DNA of 64,000 bases from Ruegeria sp. HKCCD4315 (GTDB taxonomy: Bacteria > Pseudomonadota > Alphaproteobacteria > Rhodobacterales > Rhodobacteraceae). Where the stretch lies: the NCBI RefSeq assembly GCF_013112245.1, contig NZ_WVRN01000001.1:1802501-1866500 (forward strand). Direction: 5' to 3'. Shown here in pieces: positions 1-9,248 of the stretch. The translations under genes were made by a program, and so were the position numbers. The stretch's first letter is position 1, and every line of letters begins with the position of its first letter. The notes beneath the pieces were generated by a model, which was not told the origin of the DNA, ran no database searches, and saw nothing but the letters and a program-made list of their open reading frames with translations.

Positions 1-443
1 GCGATCGCGCAACGATTGCGACACGGCAATTCGCTAAACGACAACGCACTTGGTTTCGGGCTCGCATGAAGGCATGGAATCACATCGACCCCTCAAAATT
101 ATACCAAACTTGACTCCTTTCTGGACTTGTCCGAAAAAGATCTCATAACAAATTGTTTTTGAATACTTTTTTCCCTGACCTTGCGCCATACATGGAAGCT
201 GCACCGCACAAACCCAAAGCTCGCCGCAGTTGCGAAGCAAGGTGTTCAACATAGCGAGAATGTCGCTTTTGTACTCTCAATGACGAATTCGAACATTGAC
301 CTAGCCTGAATTCTGGTGCCGAATACCGCCATGGGGATGCTCAGAGACCAACAATCAGAACCCTTTAGTCTGGCGACAGGTAACAACCAAGTCGCGTAGA
401 AGCATAATCAATCAACAAAATCTAATGTCACAGGGAGACATCT
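1..443. other. Intergenic region upstream of the ABC importer; no gene seen
   Basis: I see no credible gene here. The only sizeable reading frame (minus strand, 72 codons) lacks a ribosome binding site and any recognisable motif. The stretch is AT-richer than the neighbouring genes and presumably carries the promoter of the downstream binding-protein gene. A TTGACC hexamer at 296-301 could be a -35 element, but no convincing -10 lies 16-18 bases downstream. A GGGAGA ribosome binding site precedes the start codon at 444. Confidence 0.5.
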
Positions 444-2114
444 ATGACGAATGACGTAACCACCAATGACAAGGTGCACTGGGCGGCCGAGATGCACGCA
501 CAGGAATACCGTGACGGCAAGCTGAGCCGTCGTGAGTTCCTGGCCCGCGCCACTGGTCTGGGCGTTACCGCAGCCGCCGCCTACGGCATGATCGGCATGG
601 CAGCACCAGCTTACGCCGAAGGCGAAGATGCCAAGAAAGAAGGCGGTACCCTACGCGTTCAACAGGAAGTACGCGCGCTGAAAGATCCGCGCACTTATGA
701 CTGGTCGCAAATCGCCAACGTATCACGTGGAACGCTGGAATATCTGGTCGAGTACAACTCGGACGGTACATTCCGCGGCATGCTGCTGGAAGGCTGGGAA
801 GTCAACGAAGACGCGACGGTTTACACTCTGAAGGTCCGTCCGGGCGTCAAGTGGAACAACGGCGACGACTTCACAGCGGACGACGTGGCTCGCAACGTCG
901 CGCGCTGGTGTGACAAGAGCTCGGAAACCAACTCGATGGCTGGTCGTTTTGCGACACTGGTTGACGCGGACACAGGCCAGGCCGTTGAAGGTGGTATCGT
1001 GGTTGTTGACGCAAATACTGTCCAACTGAACCTGCCTGCATCGGACATCTCGTTGATCGCGGGTATGGCTGACTATCCGGCGGCCATCGTTCACAGCTCG
1101 TTCAACGAAACCGACCTACTGAACAATGTCGGCACGGGCCCATACCTGATGAGCGAGTTGGAAGTCGGCGTGAAAGCCGTACTAACACGCAACGAAAACC
1201 ACACCTGGTGGGGTGAAGAGGTCTTTGGTCGTCCGGCGCTGGACAGCATCGAGTATATTGACTACGGCACCGACCCGTCTGCTTGGTTGGCGGCGCTGGA
1301 ATCCGACGAAGTCGACATGCTGTATGAATCAGTCGGTGAATTCATCGACGTGATGGACGGTCTTGGCTATGTAAAGTCCGAGGTTGTCACGATGAACACC
1401 ATCGTTATCCGCCCAAACCAGTTGGCAGAAGTCGACGGCAAACAGCCCTACGCTGACAAACGTGTGCGTCAGGCGTTGCAAATGGCCGTAGACAACGCTG
1501 TTTGCCTTGAGCTGGGTTTTGGTGGCCGTGGCTCGCCTGCCGAAAATCACCATGTCGGCCCGATCCACCCGGATTATTTCGAACTGCCACCGCAGAAAGT
1601 TGATCCGGAAGGTGCACGCAAGCTTATGGAAGAGGCCGGCATGGCCGATTTCGAGCACGAGCTGATCTCGATCGACGACGACTGGCGTCGGAATACAACC
1701 GACGCTGTCGCCGCTCAGCTGCGTGACGCAGGTATCAAGGTCAAGCGGACGGTTCTTCCGGGCAACACGTTCTGGAACGACTGGGCAAAGTACCCGTACA
1801 GTTCGACCAACTGGAACCACCGACCGCTGGGCGTTCAGATTTGGGCACTGGCCTATCGTTCTGGAGAGGCTTGGAACGAATTCGGATGGGCTAACCCAGA
1901 GTTCGACGCGCTGCTAACCGAAGCGCTGGCCATTGCGGATGCCGACAAACGGCGCGAAGTGGTCGCCAAGGGCGAAGCGATGATCCAAGAAGAAGGCGTA
2001 ACAATCCAGCCTTACTGGCGGTCGCTCTATCGTCACATGAAGGACGGTCTGGTCGGTACCGACATGCACGTGTCGTTCGAGCACCATCACTATAAGTGGG
2101 GTTGGGCCGCGTAA
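444..2114 (+). CDS. ABC transporter substrate-binding protein, peptide/nickel family (SBP_bac_5), Tat-exported
   Basis: Periplasmic ligand-binding component of a peptide/opine-type ABC importer. The 556-residue protein opens with a long n-region and a twin-arginine motif (SRREFLA, Arg29-Arg30), then a hydrophobic stretch and a probable cleavage after AYA near residue 58, so export through Tat in folded form is expected. The remainder has the family-5 binding-protein layout, including GTGPY near residue 230. Two permeases and a fused ATPase follow on the same strand, making a complete importer. The start at 444 is supported by a GGGAGA ribosome binding site. A stem-loop follows the stop, which fits binding protein made in excess over the permeases. 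The substrate cannot be read from the sequence. Confidence 0.92.
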   Translation: MTNDVTTNDKVHWAAEMHAQEYRDGKLSRREFLARATGLGVTAAAAYGMIGMAAPAYAEGEDAKKEGGTLRVQQEVRALKDPRTYDWSQIANVSRGTLEYLVEYNSDGTFRGMLLEGWEVNEDATVYTLKVRPGVKWNNGDDFTADDVARNVARWCDKSSETNSMAGRFATLVDADTGQAVEGGIVVVDANTVQLNLPASDISLIAGMADYPAAIVHSSFNETDLLNNVGTGPYLMSELEVGVKAVLTRNENHTWWGEEVFGRPALDSIEYIDYGTDPSAWLAALESDEVDMLYESVGEFIDVMDGLGYVKSEVVTMNTIVIRPNQLAEVDGKQPYADKRVRQALQMAVDNAVCLELGFGGRGSPAENHHVGPIHPDYFELPPQKVDPEGARKLMEEAGMADFEHELISIDDDWRRNTTDAVAAQLRDAGIKVKRTVLPGNTFWNDWAKYPYSSTNWNHRPLGVQIWALAYRSGEAWNEFGWANPEFDALLTEALAIADADKRREVVAKGEAMIQEEGVTIQPYWRSLYRHMKDGLVGTDMHVSFEHHHYKWGWAA

Positions 2115-2134
2115 AGCCAGCCTGCTTCTCACTA

Positions 2135-2156
2135 GGGGCGCCTGATCGGGCGCCCC
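2135..2156 (+). terminator. Stem-loop between binding-protein and permease genes (attenuator or mRNA-stabilising hairpin)
   Basis: A perfect 8-bp GC stem (GGGGCGCC / GGCGCCCC) with a 6-base loop lies 20 bases after the binding-protein stop and is followed by only three T. This is too weak for full intrinsic termination. It is typical of partial terminators or 3'-stabilisers that raise binding-protein expression over the distal permease and ATPase genes. Confidence 0.65.
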
Positions 2157-2250
2157 TTTCCAGCCGCAGACGTTGCCGACACGGGGTCGGATGTCCGAGG
2201 CCAGAAAATGGTCCACTGATCTGCGGAACACCCGAACAACAGGGGCCAAC

Positions 2251-3297
2251 ATGGGACTCTTTATCCTCCGACGGTTCGGCGTGATGCTACTTACGGCATT
2301 ATGTCTTACTTTCGTGGTCTTCTTTTTGACCAACCTCTACCCGAACCTTGAAAAGCTGGCCAAAACCCAAGGCAACCAGCGGATGTCAGACGAGCAAGTC
2401 GAAACTTGGCTGGACAATCGAGGCTACCTGCAACCCACACTGATCAAATACGGCCAGTGGCTTGGCGTGATGCCGGGCTTCACTAAAACACTGGACGACG
2501 GGACTTTTCTGGGCTCTTGCGTACGACCCGGTTCGACCGAGGAAAACACGCCCCGCTATTGTGGTGTTCTGCAGGGAAACTGGGGCTATTCCACGGTTTT
2601 CAAGGACGAGGTTGGTAAAATCGTCGGTGTGCGGCTTGGCAATACCGGCTACTTGATGTTCTGGGTTCTGGTTCTGATGGTACCTTCGGCGCTGCTTGTT
2701 GGTGTGCTGGCGGGGATGCGCGAAGGATCTGCCATGGATCGGTCGCTGTCGACCTTCTCGATCATCACGACCGCGACGCCTGAATATGTATCCGGCGTGA
2801 TTTTCATCGCGATCTTCACCTCTTCGACTGTCGGCCTGAAATGGTTCAAGGGCACCGCGACGTCGGCAATGGAAAACCCGACATTCGAGAACTTCTTCCT
2901 GCCGGTTCTGACAATTTCGCTCTATGGGATGGGTTATATCGCCCGCATGACGCGCGCCTCGATGACCGAGGTGATGACCGCGCAATATATCCGAACCGCG
3001 CGCCTCAAGGGTGTGTCCTTCGGCAACATCGTCATGAAGCACGCGTTGCGTAATGCGCTGATCGCGCCTTTCACGGTCATCATGCTGCAGTTCCCGTGGC
3101 TGCTGAATGGTGTCGTGATCGTCGAGACCCTCTTCAACTACAAGGGCTTTGGCTGGGCGCTGGTTCAGGCGGCAGGCAACAATGACATCCAGCTGTTGCT
3201 GGCGATTTCTGTCGTGTCGGTTTTTGTGGTGCTGTTCACCCAGCTGATCTCGGATATCGGCTACGTTTACCTTAACCCGCGTATCCGCATTTCTTAA
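2251..3297 (+). CDS. ABC transporter permease, DppB/OppB type
   Basis: Inner-membrane channel subunit of the importer. From the ATG at 2251 the protein is 348 residues, close to the family norm, and begins with the typical MGLFILRRFG opening and first membrane helix. Two in-frame codon sets upstream (from 2173) would add 26 polar residues unlike any DppB, so 2251 is preferred. A large periplasmic loop follows helix 1. The C-terminal half carries the EAA-type cytoplasmic loop (TAQYIRTARLKG) that docks on the ATPase. The second permease starts 14 bases downstream. Confidence 0.9.
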   Translation: MGLFILRRFGVMLLTALCLTFVVFFLTNLYPNLEKLAKTQGNQRMSDEQVETWLDNRGYLQPTLIKYGQWLGVMPGFTKTLDDGTFLGSCVRPGSTEENTPRYCGVLQGNWGYSTVFKDEVGKIVGVRLGNTGYLMFWVLVLMVPSALLVGVLAGMREGSAMDRSLSTFSIITTATPEYVSGVIFIAIFTSSTVGLKWFKGTATSAMENPTFENFFLPVLTISLYGMGYIARMTRASMTEVMTAQYIRTARLKGVSFGNIVMKHALRNALIAPFTVIMLQFPWLLNGVVIVETLFNYKGFGWALVQAAGNNDIQLLLAISVVSVFVVLFTQLISDIGYVYLNPRIRIS

Positions 3298-3310
3298 GGA
3301 GGGTGAGATT

Positions 3311-4774
3311 ATGGAACCATTGACCTGGACCGGCTCTATCGCCTTCCTGAACCCATTGCTGATGATCGCGCTGGCTGCGCTGATTATCTCAATCGTAACC
3401 TGGATCGTTGCCAGCGTCTTTCTGCCAGAGCAGCAAATTGTCGTAAATTCGGATGGGTCCGTCAGTTCAAGCGGCGGCATCCGTGGCCTGATTAACCTTG
3501 CGTTGCAGTACAGTTTCCTGGCCTGTGTCGGATTGGCGCTCGCTTATCTGGTGCTTGGTGTCCTTATGGGCACCGGCGCCGGAATTATCGGCGCGATTTC
3601 ACAGCAGTTCCTGCCCGTTTGGGTGGCTTTGATCATCATGTTTGCAATGTCCATCGCGTTTAAACGGCGCCTGGGACTGTATGGCAAACTTTATGACAGC
3701 CCCATCGGCATGATCGGCTTTGGCCTTGTGATGTTCTGGGTGTTCACCGGCATCTTCGGCGCACTGGACCTGATCGTTACACATGACCCGCTTGTTCAGC
3801 TGTCTGGCATGAAGAACAAGGTCCCCGGCACGCCTATTCCAAACCCTGAAGAAGGCCAGTTTGCCTGGTATCTTCTGGGCGGAGACAATCTGGCACGGGA
3901 CGTATTCAGCCGCATGGTCAGCGGTGCCTGGATCGTGGTGCAGATTGCTCCACTGGCGACGATGTTTGCCTTTATGGTGGGTATCACCTTGGGTCTGCCT
4001 GCGGGATACTATGGTGGTCGCCTCGACACGTTCCTGTCGTTTCTGGCAAACCTGATCCTCGCTTTCCCGGTCATTCTGCTGTTCTACCTGTTGGTGACAC
4101 CGGAAATCGTGGCGACAGGTGTGCCGAACTATATGGCAGCCGTGTTGTTCATCTTCCCAATCCTGTTCATCGGAGTATTGTTGAATTCGCGCTATTATAC
4201 GCGCCCGAATTTCCGCACGCCTCTGTTGATCGGGGTTCTGGGTGTAGCGATATGGTTGTACCTGTCACTGATCTCGACTGGCGGTTACATCATCAACACC
4301 GAGAGTTATCGAATTTGGGGCCTGCCCACCTATCTGGATCTGTTCGACATTCCAGGCGGTATTCTGGTGGTGTTCGTTTCAGTTGTGTTCGTCAACTCGC
4401 CCACGGTATTCCGTATCGTGCGTGGTCTGGCACTGGACATCAAAACCCGGGATTACGTCGCGGCGGCGCAAACCCGTGGCGAAGGACCCTGGTACATCAT
4501 GCTGTGGGAGATCCTGCCCAACGCGCGAGGTCCACTGATCGTCGATTTCTGTCTGCGTATCGGGTATACAACGATCCTTCTGGGAACTTTGGGTTTCTTC
4601 GGACTAGGCCTTCCACCTGAAAGCCCGGATTGGGGATCCACGATCAACGAGGGGCGCAAGCTTCTGTCGATCTACCTGCACCCTGCCCTTCCGCCTGCCT
4701 TTGCCCTGCTGTCGCTGGTTCTTGGTCTGAACCTGCTGGCTGACGGTCTGCGCGAAGAAAGTCTGAAGGACTGA
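3311..4774 (+). CDS. ABC transporter permease, DppC/OppC type with extended N-terminus
   Basis: Second channel subunit. At 487 residues it is much longer than ordinary DppC proteins (about 300). The canonical part begins around residue 135 (first DppC-like helix), continues with the conserved DNLARDVFSRM segment, and ends with an EAA loop (TRDYVAAAQTRGEG) and LGFFGLGLPP. Before it lie roughly 130 extra residues with about three additional hydrophobic helices. A second insertion of about 80 residues with further hydrophobic segments sits between the middle helices. A strong AAGGAGG site precedes the ATG at 3311. The ATPase gene follows after a 91-base gap holding a dispersed repeat. Confidence 0.88.
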   Translation: MEPLTWTGSIAFLNPLLMIALAALIISIVTWIVASVFLPEQQIVVNSDGSVSSSGGIRGLINLALQYSFLACVGLALAYLVLGVLMGTGAGIIGAISQQFLPVWVALIIMFAMSIAFKRRLGLYGKLYDSPIGMIGFGLVMFWVFTGIFGALDLIVTHDPLVQLSGMKNKVPGTPIPNPEEGQFAWYLLGGDNLARDVFSRMVSGAWIVVQIAPLATMFAFMVGITLGLPAGYYGGRLDTFLSFLANLILAFPVILLFYLLVTPEIVATGVPNYMAAVLFIFPILFIGVLLNSRYYTRPNFRTPLLIGVLGVAIWLYLSLISTGGYIINTESYRIWGLPTYLDLFDIPGGILVVFVSVVFVNSPTVFRIVRGLALDIKTRDYVAAAQTRGEGPWYIMLWEILPNARGPLIVDFCLRIGYTTILLGTLGFFGLGLPPESPDWGSTINEGRKLLSIYLHPALPPAFALLSLVLGLNLLADGLREESLKD

Positions 4775-4785
4775 TGTGATCGAGG

Positions 4786-4833
4786 CCGGGGGCTCTGCCC
4801 CCGGACCCCCGAGGTATTTTTAGCCAGATGAAG
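4786..4833 (+). repeat. Dispersed intergenic element: GC hairpin plus GAGGTATTTTTAGCCAGATGAAG-type tail (copy A)
   Basis: An 8-bp stem (CCGGGGGC / GCCCCCGG) with a TCT loop at 4786-4804 is followed by CCCCC and a 23-base tail at 4811-4833. The same hairpin-plus-tail occurs at 59681-59741 and, inverted, at 59755-59799. It lies between the permease and ATPase genes of one operon, so if it terminates transcription it can do so only partially. Family name unknown; I recall similar sequence in other roseobacter genomes but cannot cite it. Confidence 0.8.
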
Positions 4834-4865
4834 GGGATCCCCGCATTTGGTGAGGAGTAAGCAAA

Positions 4866-6953
4866 ATGAGCAAGATGGCGGAATATGACGGCCCGATCCT
4901 GGAGATCGACAAGCTGTCAATTTCATTCTTTACCCGCCTGCGGGAAATTCCCGCCGTGATGGACTTCTCGGTCAGTGTGCAGCCCGGCGAGGCTGTGGGC
5001 TTGGTCGGCGAATCCGGGTGCGGAAAATCAACCGTGGCGCTGGGTGTCATGCAGGATCTGGGCAAGAACGGTCGGATCGTGGGTGGTACGATCAAGTTCA
5101 AAGGTCGGGATCTGGCGGAAATGTCGGCGGAAGAATTGCGCGACATTCGCGGCAATGAAATCGCGATGATCTATCAGGAACCGATGGCCTCGCTGAATCC
5201 GGCGATGAAAATCGGCAAGCAGCTGATGGAAGTGCCGATGATCCACGAAGGCGTGAGTGCGGAAGAAGCCTATTCACGGGCATTGGAAGTGGTGACGGAT
5301 GTGCGTCTGCCTGACCCGGAGCGTATGCTGAATTCTTTCCCGCATCAGCTTTCAGGTGGTCAACAGCAGCGGATCGTGATCGCGATGGCGCTGATGTCAA
5401 AACCGGCGCTGCTGATCCTGGACGAGCCTACAACGGCGTTGGACGTGACTGTTGAGGCCGCGGTGGTCGAACTGGTCAAGGACCTGGGTAAAAAGTACGG
5501 CACGTCGATGCTGTTCATTTCGCACAACCTCGGTCTGGTGCTGGAAACGTGCGACCGTCTGTGCGTGATGTATTCGGGTGAAGCGGTCGAGCGCGGCTCG
5601 ATCAAGGACGTCTTTGACGAGATGCAGCACCCCTACACGCAGGCGCTGTTCCGCTCGATCCCGCTGCCGGGCGCCGACAAGAACTCTCGTCCGCTGGTGG
5701 CCATTCCGGGCAACTTCCCTCTGCCCCATGAGCGGCCTCCAGGCTGTAACTTTGGGCCGCGCTGCGACTATTTCGAAGAAGGACGCTGCGACGCAAAAGA
5801 CATTCTGATGGAGGCCGTGCCCGGAAACGACAGGCACCATACGCGCTGTCTGAAATTCCAGGAAATCGACTGGAACGCCCCCATCACCGTGGGTGAGCAG
5901 AAAGAGAAAGGTGAGATCGGTCGGACCGTCCTGAAAATGGACAACCTCAAGAAATACTACGAGGTTGCGGCAAATGCTCTGTTTGGTGGCGGCGAAACGA
6001 AGGTTGTTAAGGCAAACGAGACGCTGAGTTTTGAGGCCCACGAGTCCGAAACGCTTGCGATTGTTGGCGAGTCCGGCTGCGGCAAGTCTACCTTCGCCAA
6101 AGTACTGATGGGGCTTGAAACAGCTACGGACGGTCAAATCCTTCTGGACAACCGCAATATCGAACAGGTGCCCATTGAGGAACGGGATGCCAAGACCGTT
6201 GGCGAAGTTCAGATGGTGTTCCAGAACCCATTCGACACGCTGAACCCATCGATGACCGTGGGGCGTCAGATTATTCGCGCGCTAGAGATTTTTGGCGTCG
6301 GAAACTCTGAGGCAGAGCGCAAGAAGCGGATGCTGGAGCTGTTGGATCTTGTGAAACTGCCACGTGCCTTTGCAGACCGGATGCCGCGTCAGTTGTCGGG
6401 TGGTCAGAAGCAGCGCGTGGGTATCGCGCGCGCGTTTGCCGGTGATGCACGCATCGTGGTAGCGGACGAGCCGGTCTCGGCCCTGGATGTGTCGGTGCAG
6501 GCGGCCGTGACCGACCTGCTAATGGAAATCCAGCGCGAGCACAAAACCACCTTGCTGTTCATCAGCCACGACTTGTCCATTGTGCGTTACCTCAGCGACA
6601 GGGTGATGGTGATGTATCTGGGCCATGTGGTCGAGCTGGGCACCACCGATCAGGTTTTTGCCCCACCTTATCATCCCTATACCGAGGCGCTGCTGAGTGC
6701 GGTTCCCATTGCGGATACCTCGATCGAGAAACAGCATATCGTTCTGGAAGGCGATATCCCTTCTGCCATGAACCCACCCCCGGGTTGCCCGTTCCAGACA
6801 CGATGCCGCTGGAAGTCCGAAGTGCCGGATGGACGCTGCGAATCTCATGTGCCACCGGTGCAGACCCTCGCGGATGGGCATCAGGTGAAATGCCATCTAA
6901 CCGAAGACATTCTGGCGAAGATGGAGCCGGTGATCAAAGTCGCCGCAGAGTAA
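4866..6953 (+). CDS. ABC transporter ATP-binding protein, fused DppD-DppF type
   Basis: Energises the upstream permease pair. The 695-residue protein contains two complete nucleotide-binding domains in tandem. Domain 1 has Walker A GESGCGKST at 48-56, signature LSGGQ near 161 and Walker B ILDEP near 185. Domain 2 has Walker A near 401-409, LSGGQ near 509 and VADEP near 532. Each domain ends with the oligopeptide-transporter C-terminal motif (PPGC..GPRC and PPGC..QTRC), with paired cysteines typical of DppD and DppF. The fusion replaces two separate genes and no catalytic motif is missing. It is the last gene of the importer operon and is followed by a strong terminator. Confidence 0.93.
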   Translation: MSKMAEYDGPILEIDKLSISFFTRLREIPAVMDFSVSVQPGEAVGLVGESGCGKSTVALGVMQDLGKNGRIVGGTIKFKGRDLAEMSAEELRDIRGNEIAMIYQEPMASLNPAMKIGKQLMEVPMIHEGVSAEEAYSRALEVVTDVRLPDPERMLNSFPHQLSGGQQQRIVIAMALMSKPALLILDEPTTALDVTVEAAVVELVKDLGKKYGTSMLFISHNLGLVLETCDRLCVMYSGEAVERGSIKDVFDEMQHPYTQALFRSIPLPGADKNSRPLVAIPGNFPLPHERPPGCNFGPRCDYFEEGRCDAKDILMEAVPGNDRHHTRCLKFQEIDWNAPITVGEQKEKGEIGRTVLKMDNLKKYYEVAANALFGGGETKVVKANETLSFEAHESETLAIVGESGCGKSTFAKVLMGLETATDGQILLDNRNIEQVPIEERDAKTVGEVQMVFQNPFDTLNPSMTVGRQIIRALEIFGVGNSEAERKKRMLELLDLVKLPRAFADRMPRQLSGGQKQRVGIARAFAGDARIVVADEPVSALDVSVQAAVTDLLMEIQREHKTTLLFISHDLSIVRYLSDRVMVMYLGHVVELGTTDQVFAPPYHPYTEALLSAVPIADTSIEKQHIVLEGDIPSAMNPPPGCPFQTRCRWKSEVPDGRCESHVPPVQTLADGHQVKCHLTEDILAKMEPVIKVAAE

Positions 6954-6971
6954 CCTTGCAAATCAGACTTA

Positions 6972-7000
6972 GAAAGGGCCGGTCAATGACCGGCCCTTTC
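6972..7000 (+). terminator. Intrinsic terminator of the ABC importer operon
   Basis: A perfect 13-bp stem (GAAAGGGCCGGTC / GACCGGCCCTTTC) with an AAT loop lies 19 bases after the ATPase stop. It is almost symmetrical, so it may also stop transcripts of the convergent gene that ends at 7074. Confidence 0.85.
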
Positions 7001-7073
7001 TGTTGGCGCCGCGTTTTGCGGGGAGACAGGCGGCGCATAGGAATATGCGTGAGTGGCGGTTCCCGGTGTGTCC

Positions 7074-8060
7074 TCAGCCTGTCATGACATTGTTTCCGAA
7101 GTGCATGAACTCTTGGTTCATTCCGGCAACGTCACCGGCCTCAAGCTGCAAGCTGGCACTTTCGAGCATTTTATAGCTTTGCTGCCCTTTCACCCAATCG
7201 TCCGCCGATTGCAGCGTGGTCAGTGTGTAAGAGGTGACCTCGTTCAGGTAATGGGTAGGAATGATAACCTTAGGCTTGAGCTTAGACACAATATCATTGC
7301 CCTGCTCAAAGCTGAGGATATGTTCAGATCCGTCCACTGGCAGCGTCAGAACATCCACCTGTCCGATGGCATCCCAGAACTCCTGCGGCGGGTTGTGACG
7401 GTTGTCGCCCCATATCAGCGTTCGAATTCCGCCGGTTTCAACCAGATAGACCACCATATCCATGTGGCCCACATTGTTCGGCGGACAGGCTTCTGCCCCG
7501 AACTCGGCCAGCGCATTGGTCCAATCGTACCACCCGGGCGCAACGCAGGCGTGCTTGTCTGCAAAGCCGGTGATCTTGAGATCGGCGAATTCAAAATTGC
7601 CTACCATCCGGTCCAGCACCATGGTCGAACTTGGCCGTTCAATTGCGTCATGGTCAAAATGCGCGTGCGTCGACAGAGTGATATCCACAGGGATCTGAGG
7701 AAACTCGTTTCGGAACCACAAACCCCACGCACCCGACGGATCGTCACGCCAGGGATCGAACAGAGCCGTCGCCCCATTGGGGGATGTGATCTTGATAGCG
7801 CAATGACCATAATAATCGATACCTACCGCACCGGTGCTGGCCTGCCCGGTTGTCCCCTGCAGGTCGATCACATGGTTGTTGTTCCCCGGCTGCAACCACG
7901 CCTGTGATTGCGCTTGGGCTGGGTTCGCCCTCAGAACAGAAGCTGTCGCGCCAACACCAGCAGCGCCTGCCGCCATGAAGAACGACCGTCGTGAAAGCCC
8001 CGGTGCCAGGTGATCCTTGTCCCCTTTCATGATGGTCGGCTTCAGATCTTTGCGATCCAT
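7074..8060 (-). CDS. Tat-exported MBL-fold metallohydrolase (UlaG/beta-lactamase_3-like)
   Basis: Predicted periplasmic metal-dependent hydrolase of unknown substrate. The 328-residue protein has a twin-arginine signal (LSRRSFF, Arg24-Arg25) and a cleavable region ending near AQA (residue 50). The mature part shows a metallo-beta-lactamase fold: IDYYGHCAIKI, DPW, the metal motif THAHFDHD (HxHxDH) and a later GFADKH segment. A GGAA ribosome binding site lies 7 bases before the ATG. It is transcribed in the same direction as the GAF-LuxR gene upstream, about 130 bases apart, and could be its target. Cytoplasmic UlaG-like lactonases share the fold but lack a Tat signal, so the real activity is open. 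Confidence 0.82.
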   Translation of the reverse strand: MDRKDLKPTIMKGDKDHLAPGLSRRSFFMAAGAAGVGATASVLRANPAQAQSQAWLQPGNNNHVIDLQGTTGQASTGAVGIDYYGHCAIKITSPNGATALFDPWRDDPSGAWGLWFRNEFPQIPVDITLSTHAHFDHDAIERPSSTMVLDRMVGNFEFADLKITGFADKHACVAPGWYDWTNALAEFGAEACPPNNVGHMDMVVYLVETGGIRTLIWGDNRHNPPQEFWDAIGQVDVLTLPVDGSEHILSFEQGNDIVSKLKPKVIIPTHYLNEVTSYTLTTLQSADDWVKGQQSYKMLESASLQLEAGDVAGMNQEFMHFGNNVMTG

Positions 8061-8189
8061 GGGATGTTCCTCTCTGTTGGATGTGTGCAGTTCGTCCGCA
8101 CCTCATGACAGAGCGTAACAAGCCAAGGCATATTGGCTCAGACTGAAAAAATAGGGGTGAAATATGGGGGCGTTCCCCATATTCGATGT

Positions 8190-9152
8190 TCACGAAATCG
8201 AGAGCAGATGGCTTCGCAGGTTCTGGTCGCGCCCTTCAAGACCCAGCTTTCGGCGGATGTTATTGCGGTGGAAATCGATTGTCGACGTCTCTCGGGACAG
8301 GGCCTTGGCAATGTCTTTGGTTGTTTTTCCAAACATGACCATCTGCGCAATCTCAATCTCGGTCGGGGTCATTACTGCAAAGGCGTCCGTTAGTTTGTCG
8401 GACAGAGACGACGTAATCTCGCTCAGGTTTTTTTCAGCCAGATCGAGATAGACATTCTGTGCCTCGTCATCGGCAAGTTGCGCGCGCACTTTCTCAAGAT
8501 ACGGCAAAACCCGGCCACGGACCTGTTCAACGATCTCGAGATCGCGGCTTTTTCGATCATCCTCCAGACTGGACAGCAATACCCGCAATGCGGTGTTTGT
8601 TTCCTGCAACTCGCGGGTGCGGTCCGAGACACGGGTTTCAAGTTGCGCCAGCGTTTCGTTCAGCTTTTCTTCCAGCGCGCGACGCAGGTAAACCTCTTGC
8701 AACAAAGCCAAATCTGACTCGACCATGCGCGCAAACTGGGTCAACCCTTCGCGAAACAACAACGCCCTGCGGTTTTGTTTGCGATCAAGAACGCAGATTG
8801 TGCCAAACACCGATCCATCGGGCCACTTCAACGGCAGCCCAATGTAGAACGTCATCCCGTGTTCCAGGTCTTCGTTATCGGACCAAACCGGGTCACAGGA
8901 GGCATCCTCGACCACCAGCTCTCCGTCCCGTTGAAGCACACCCTGACAATAAAGCTTGGGATTCAACTGAAAACTCATCCCAACCGGATAGGGGTTTTCC
9001 GGATGGTCCGATGTAATCAGAACCGCATGATCCGGCGCATCGGTCTTCATGATCAGGCTTGCAGGCACGTCTGCCAACTCGGCCACCAGATCAACCAATT
9101 GTTGCCAGTTGGCCAGCGTTTCCTTTGGAATCTGTGGATGATCAGTGGGCAC
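8190..9152 (-). CDS. GAF-domain LuxR-family transcriptional regulator
   Basis: Sensor-regulator of 320 residues. Residues about 20-160 form a GAF domain (DASCDPVWSDNEDLEHGMTF region). Residues about 160-240 are a charged coiled coil (LEEKLNETLAQLETRVSDRTRELQ). The C-terminus is a LuxR-type helix-turn-helix (MTPTEIEIAQMVMFGKTTKD, then STIDFHRNNIRRKLG). The N-terminal GAF may bind a small molecule or respond to redox state. The start is a GTG at 9152 with GAGG 7 bases upstream. The gene lies upstream of the exported MBL-fold hydrolase on the same strand, so regulating that gene is plausible but only inferred. Confidence 0.88.
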   Translation of the reverse strand: MPTDHPQIPKETLANWQQLVDLVAELADVPASLIMKTDAPDHAVLITSDHPENPYPVGMSFQLNPKLYCQGVLQRDGELVVEDASCDPVWSDNEDLEHGMTFYIGLPLKWPDGSVFGTICVLDRKQNRRALLFREGLTQFARMVESDLALLQEVYLRRALEEKLNETLAQLETRVSDRTRELQETNTALRVLLSSLEDDRKSRDLEIVEQVRGRVLPYLEKVRAQLADDEAQNVYLDLAEKNLSEITSSLSDKLTDAFAVMTPTEIEIAQMVMFGKTTKDIAKALSRETSTIDFHRNNIRRKLGLEGRDQNLRSHLLSIS

Positions 9153-9248
9153 GGCGGACCTCAGTTGTGACTGGGCGATACCCGATCAGGTTAGTTGGTC
9201 CGAATGCAGAGAATCAAGAAACGCGCCCTCTGCGCCGCAGCATCATGC

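Noticed and set aside
34..252. 72-codon minus-strand frame at the window start
   Set aside because: No ribosome binding site, no recognisable motif, and it lies in AT-rich DNA upstream of the binding-protein gene.
7053..7907. 284-codon plus-strand frame
   Set aside because: Antisense shadow of the MBL-fold hydrolase, which has a Tat signal, metal motif and ribosome binding site.
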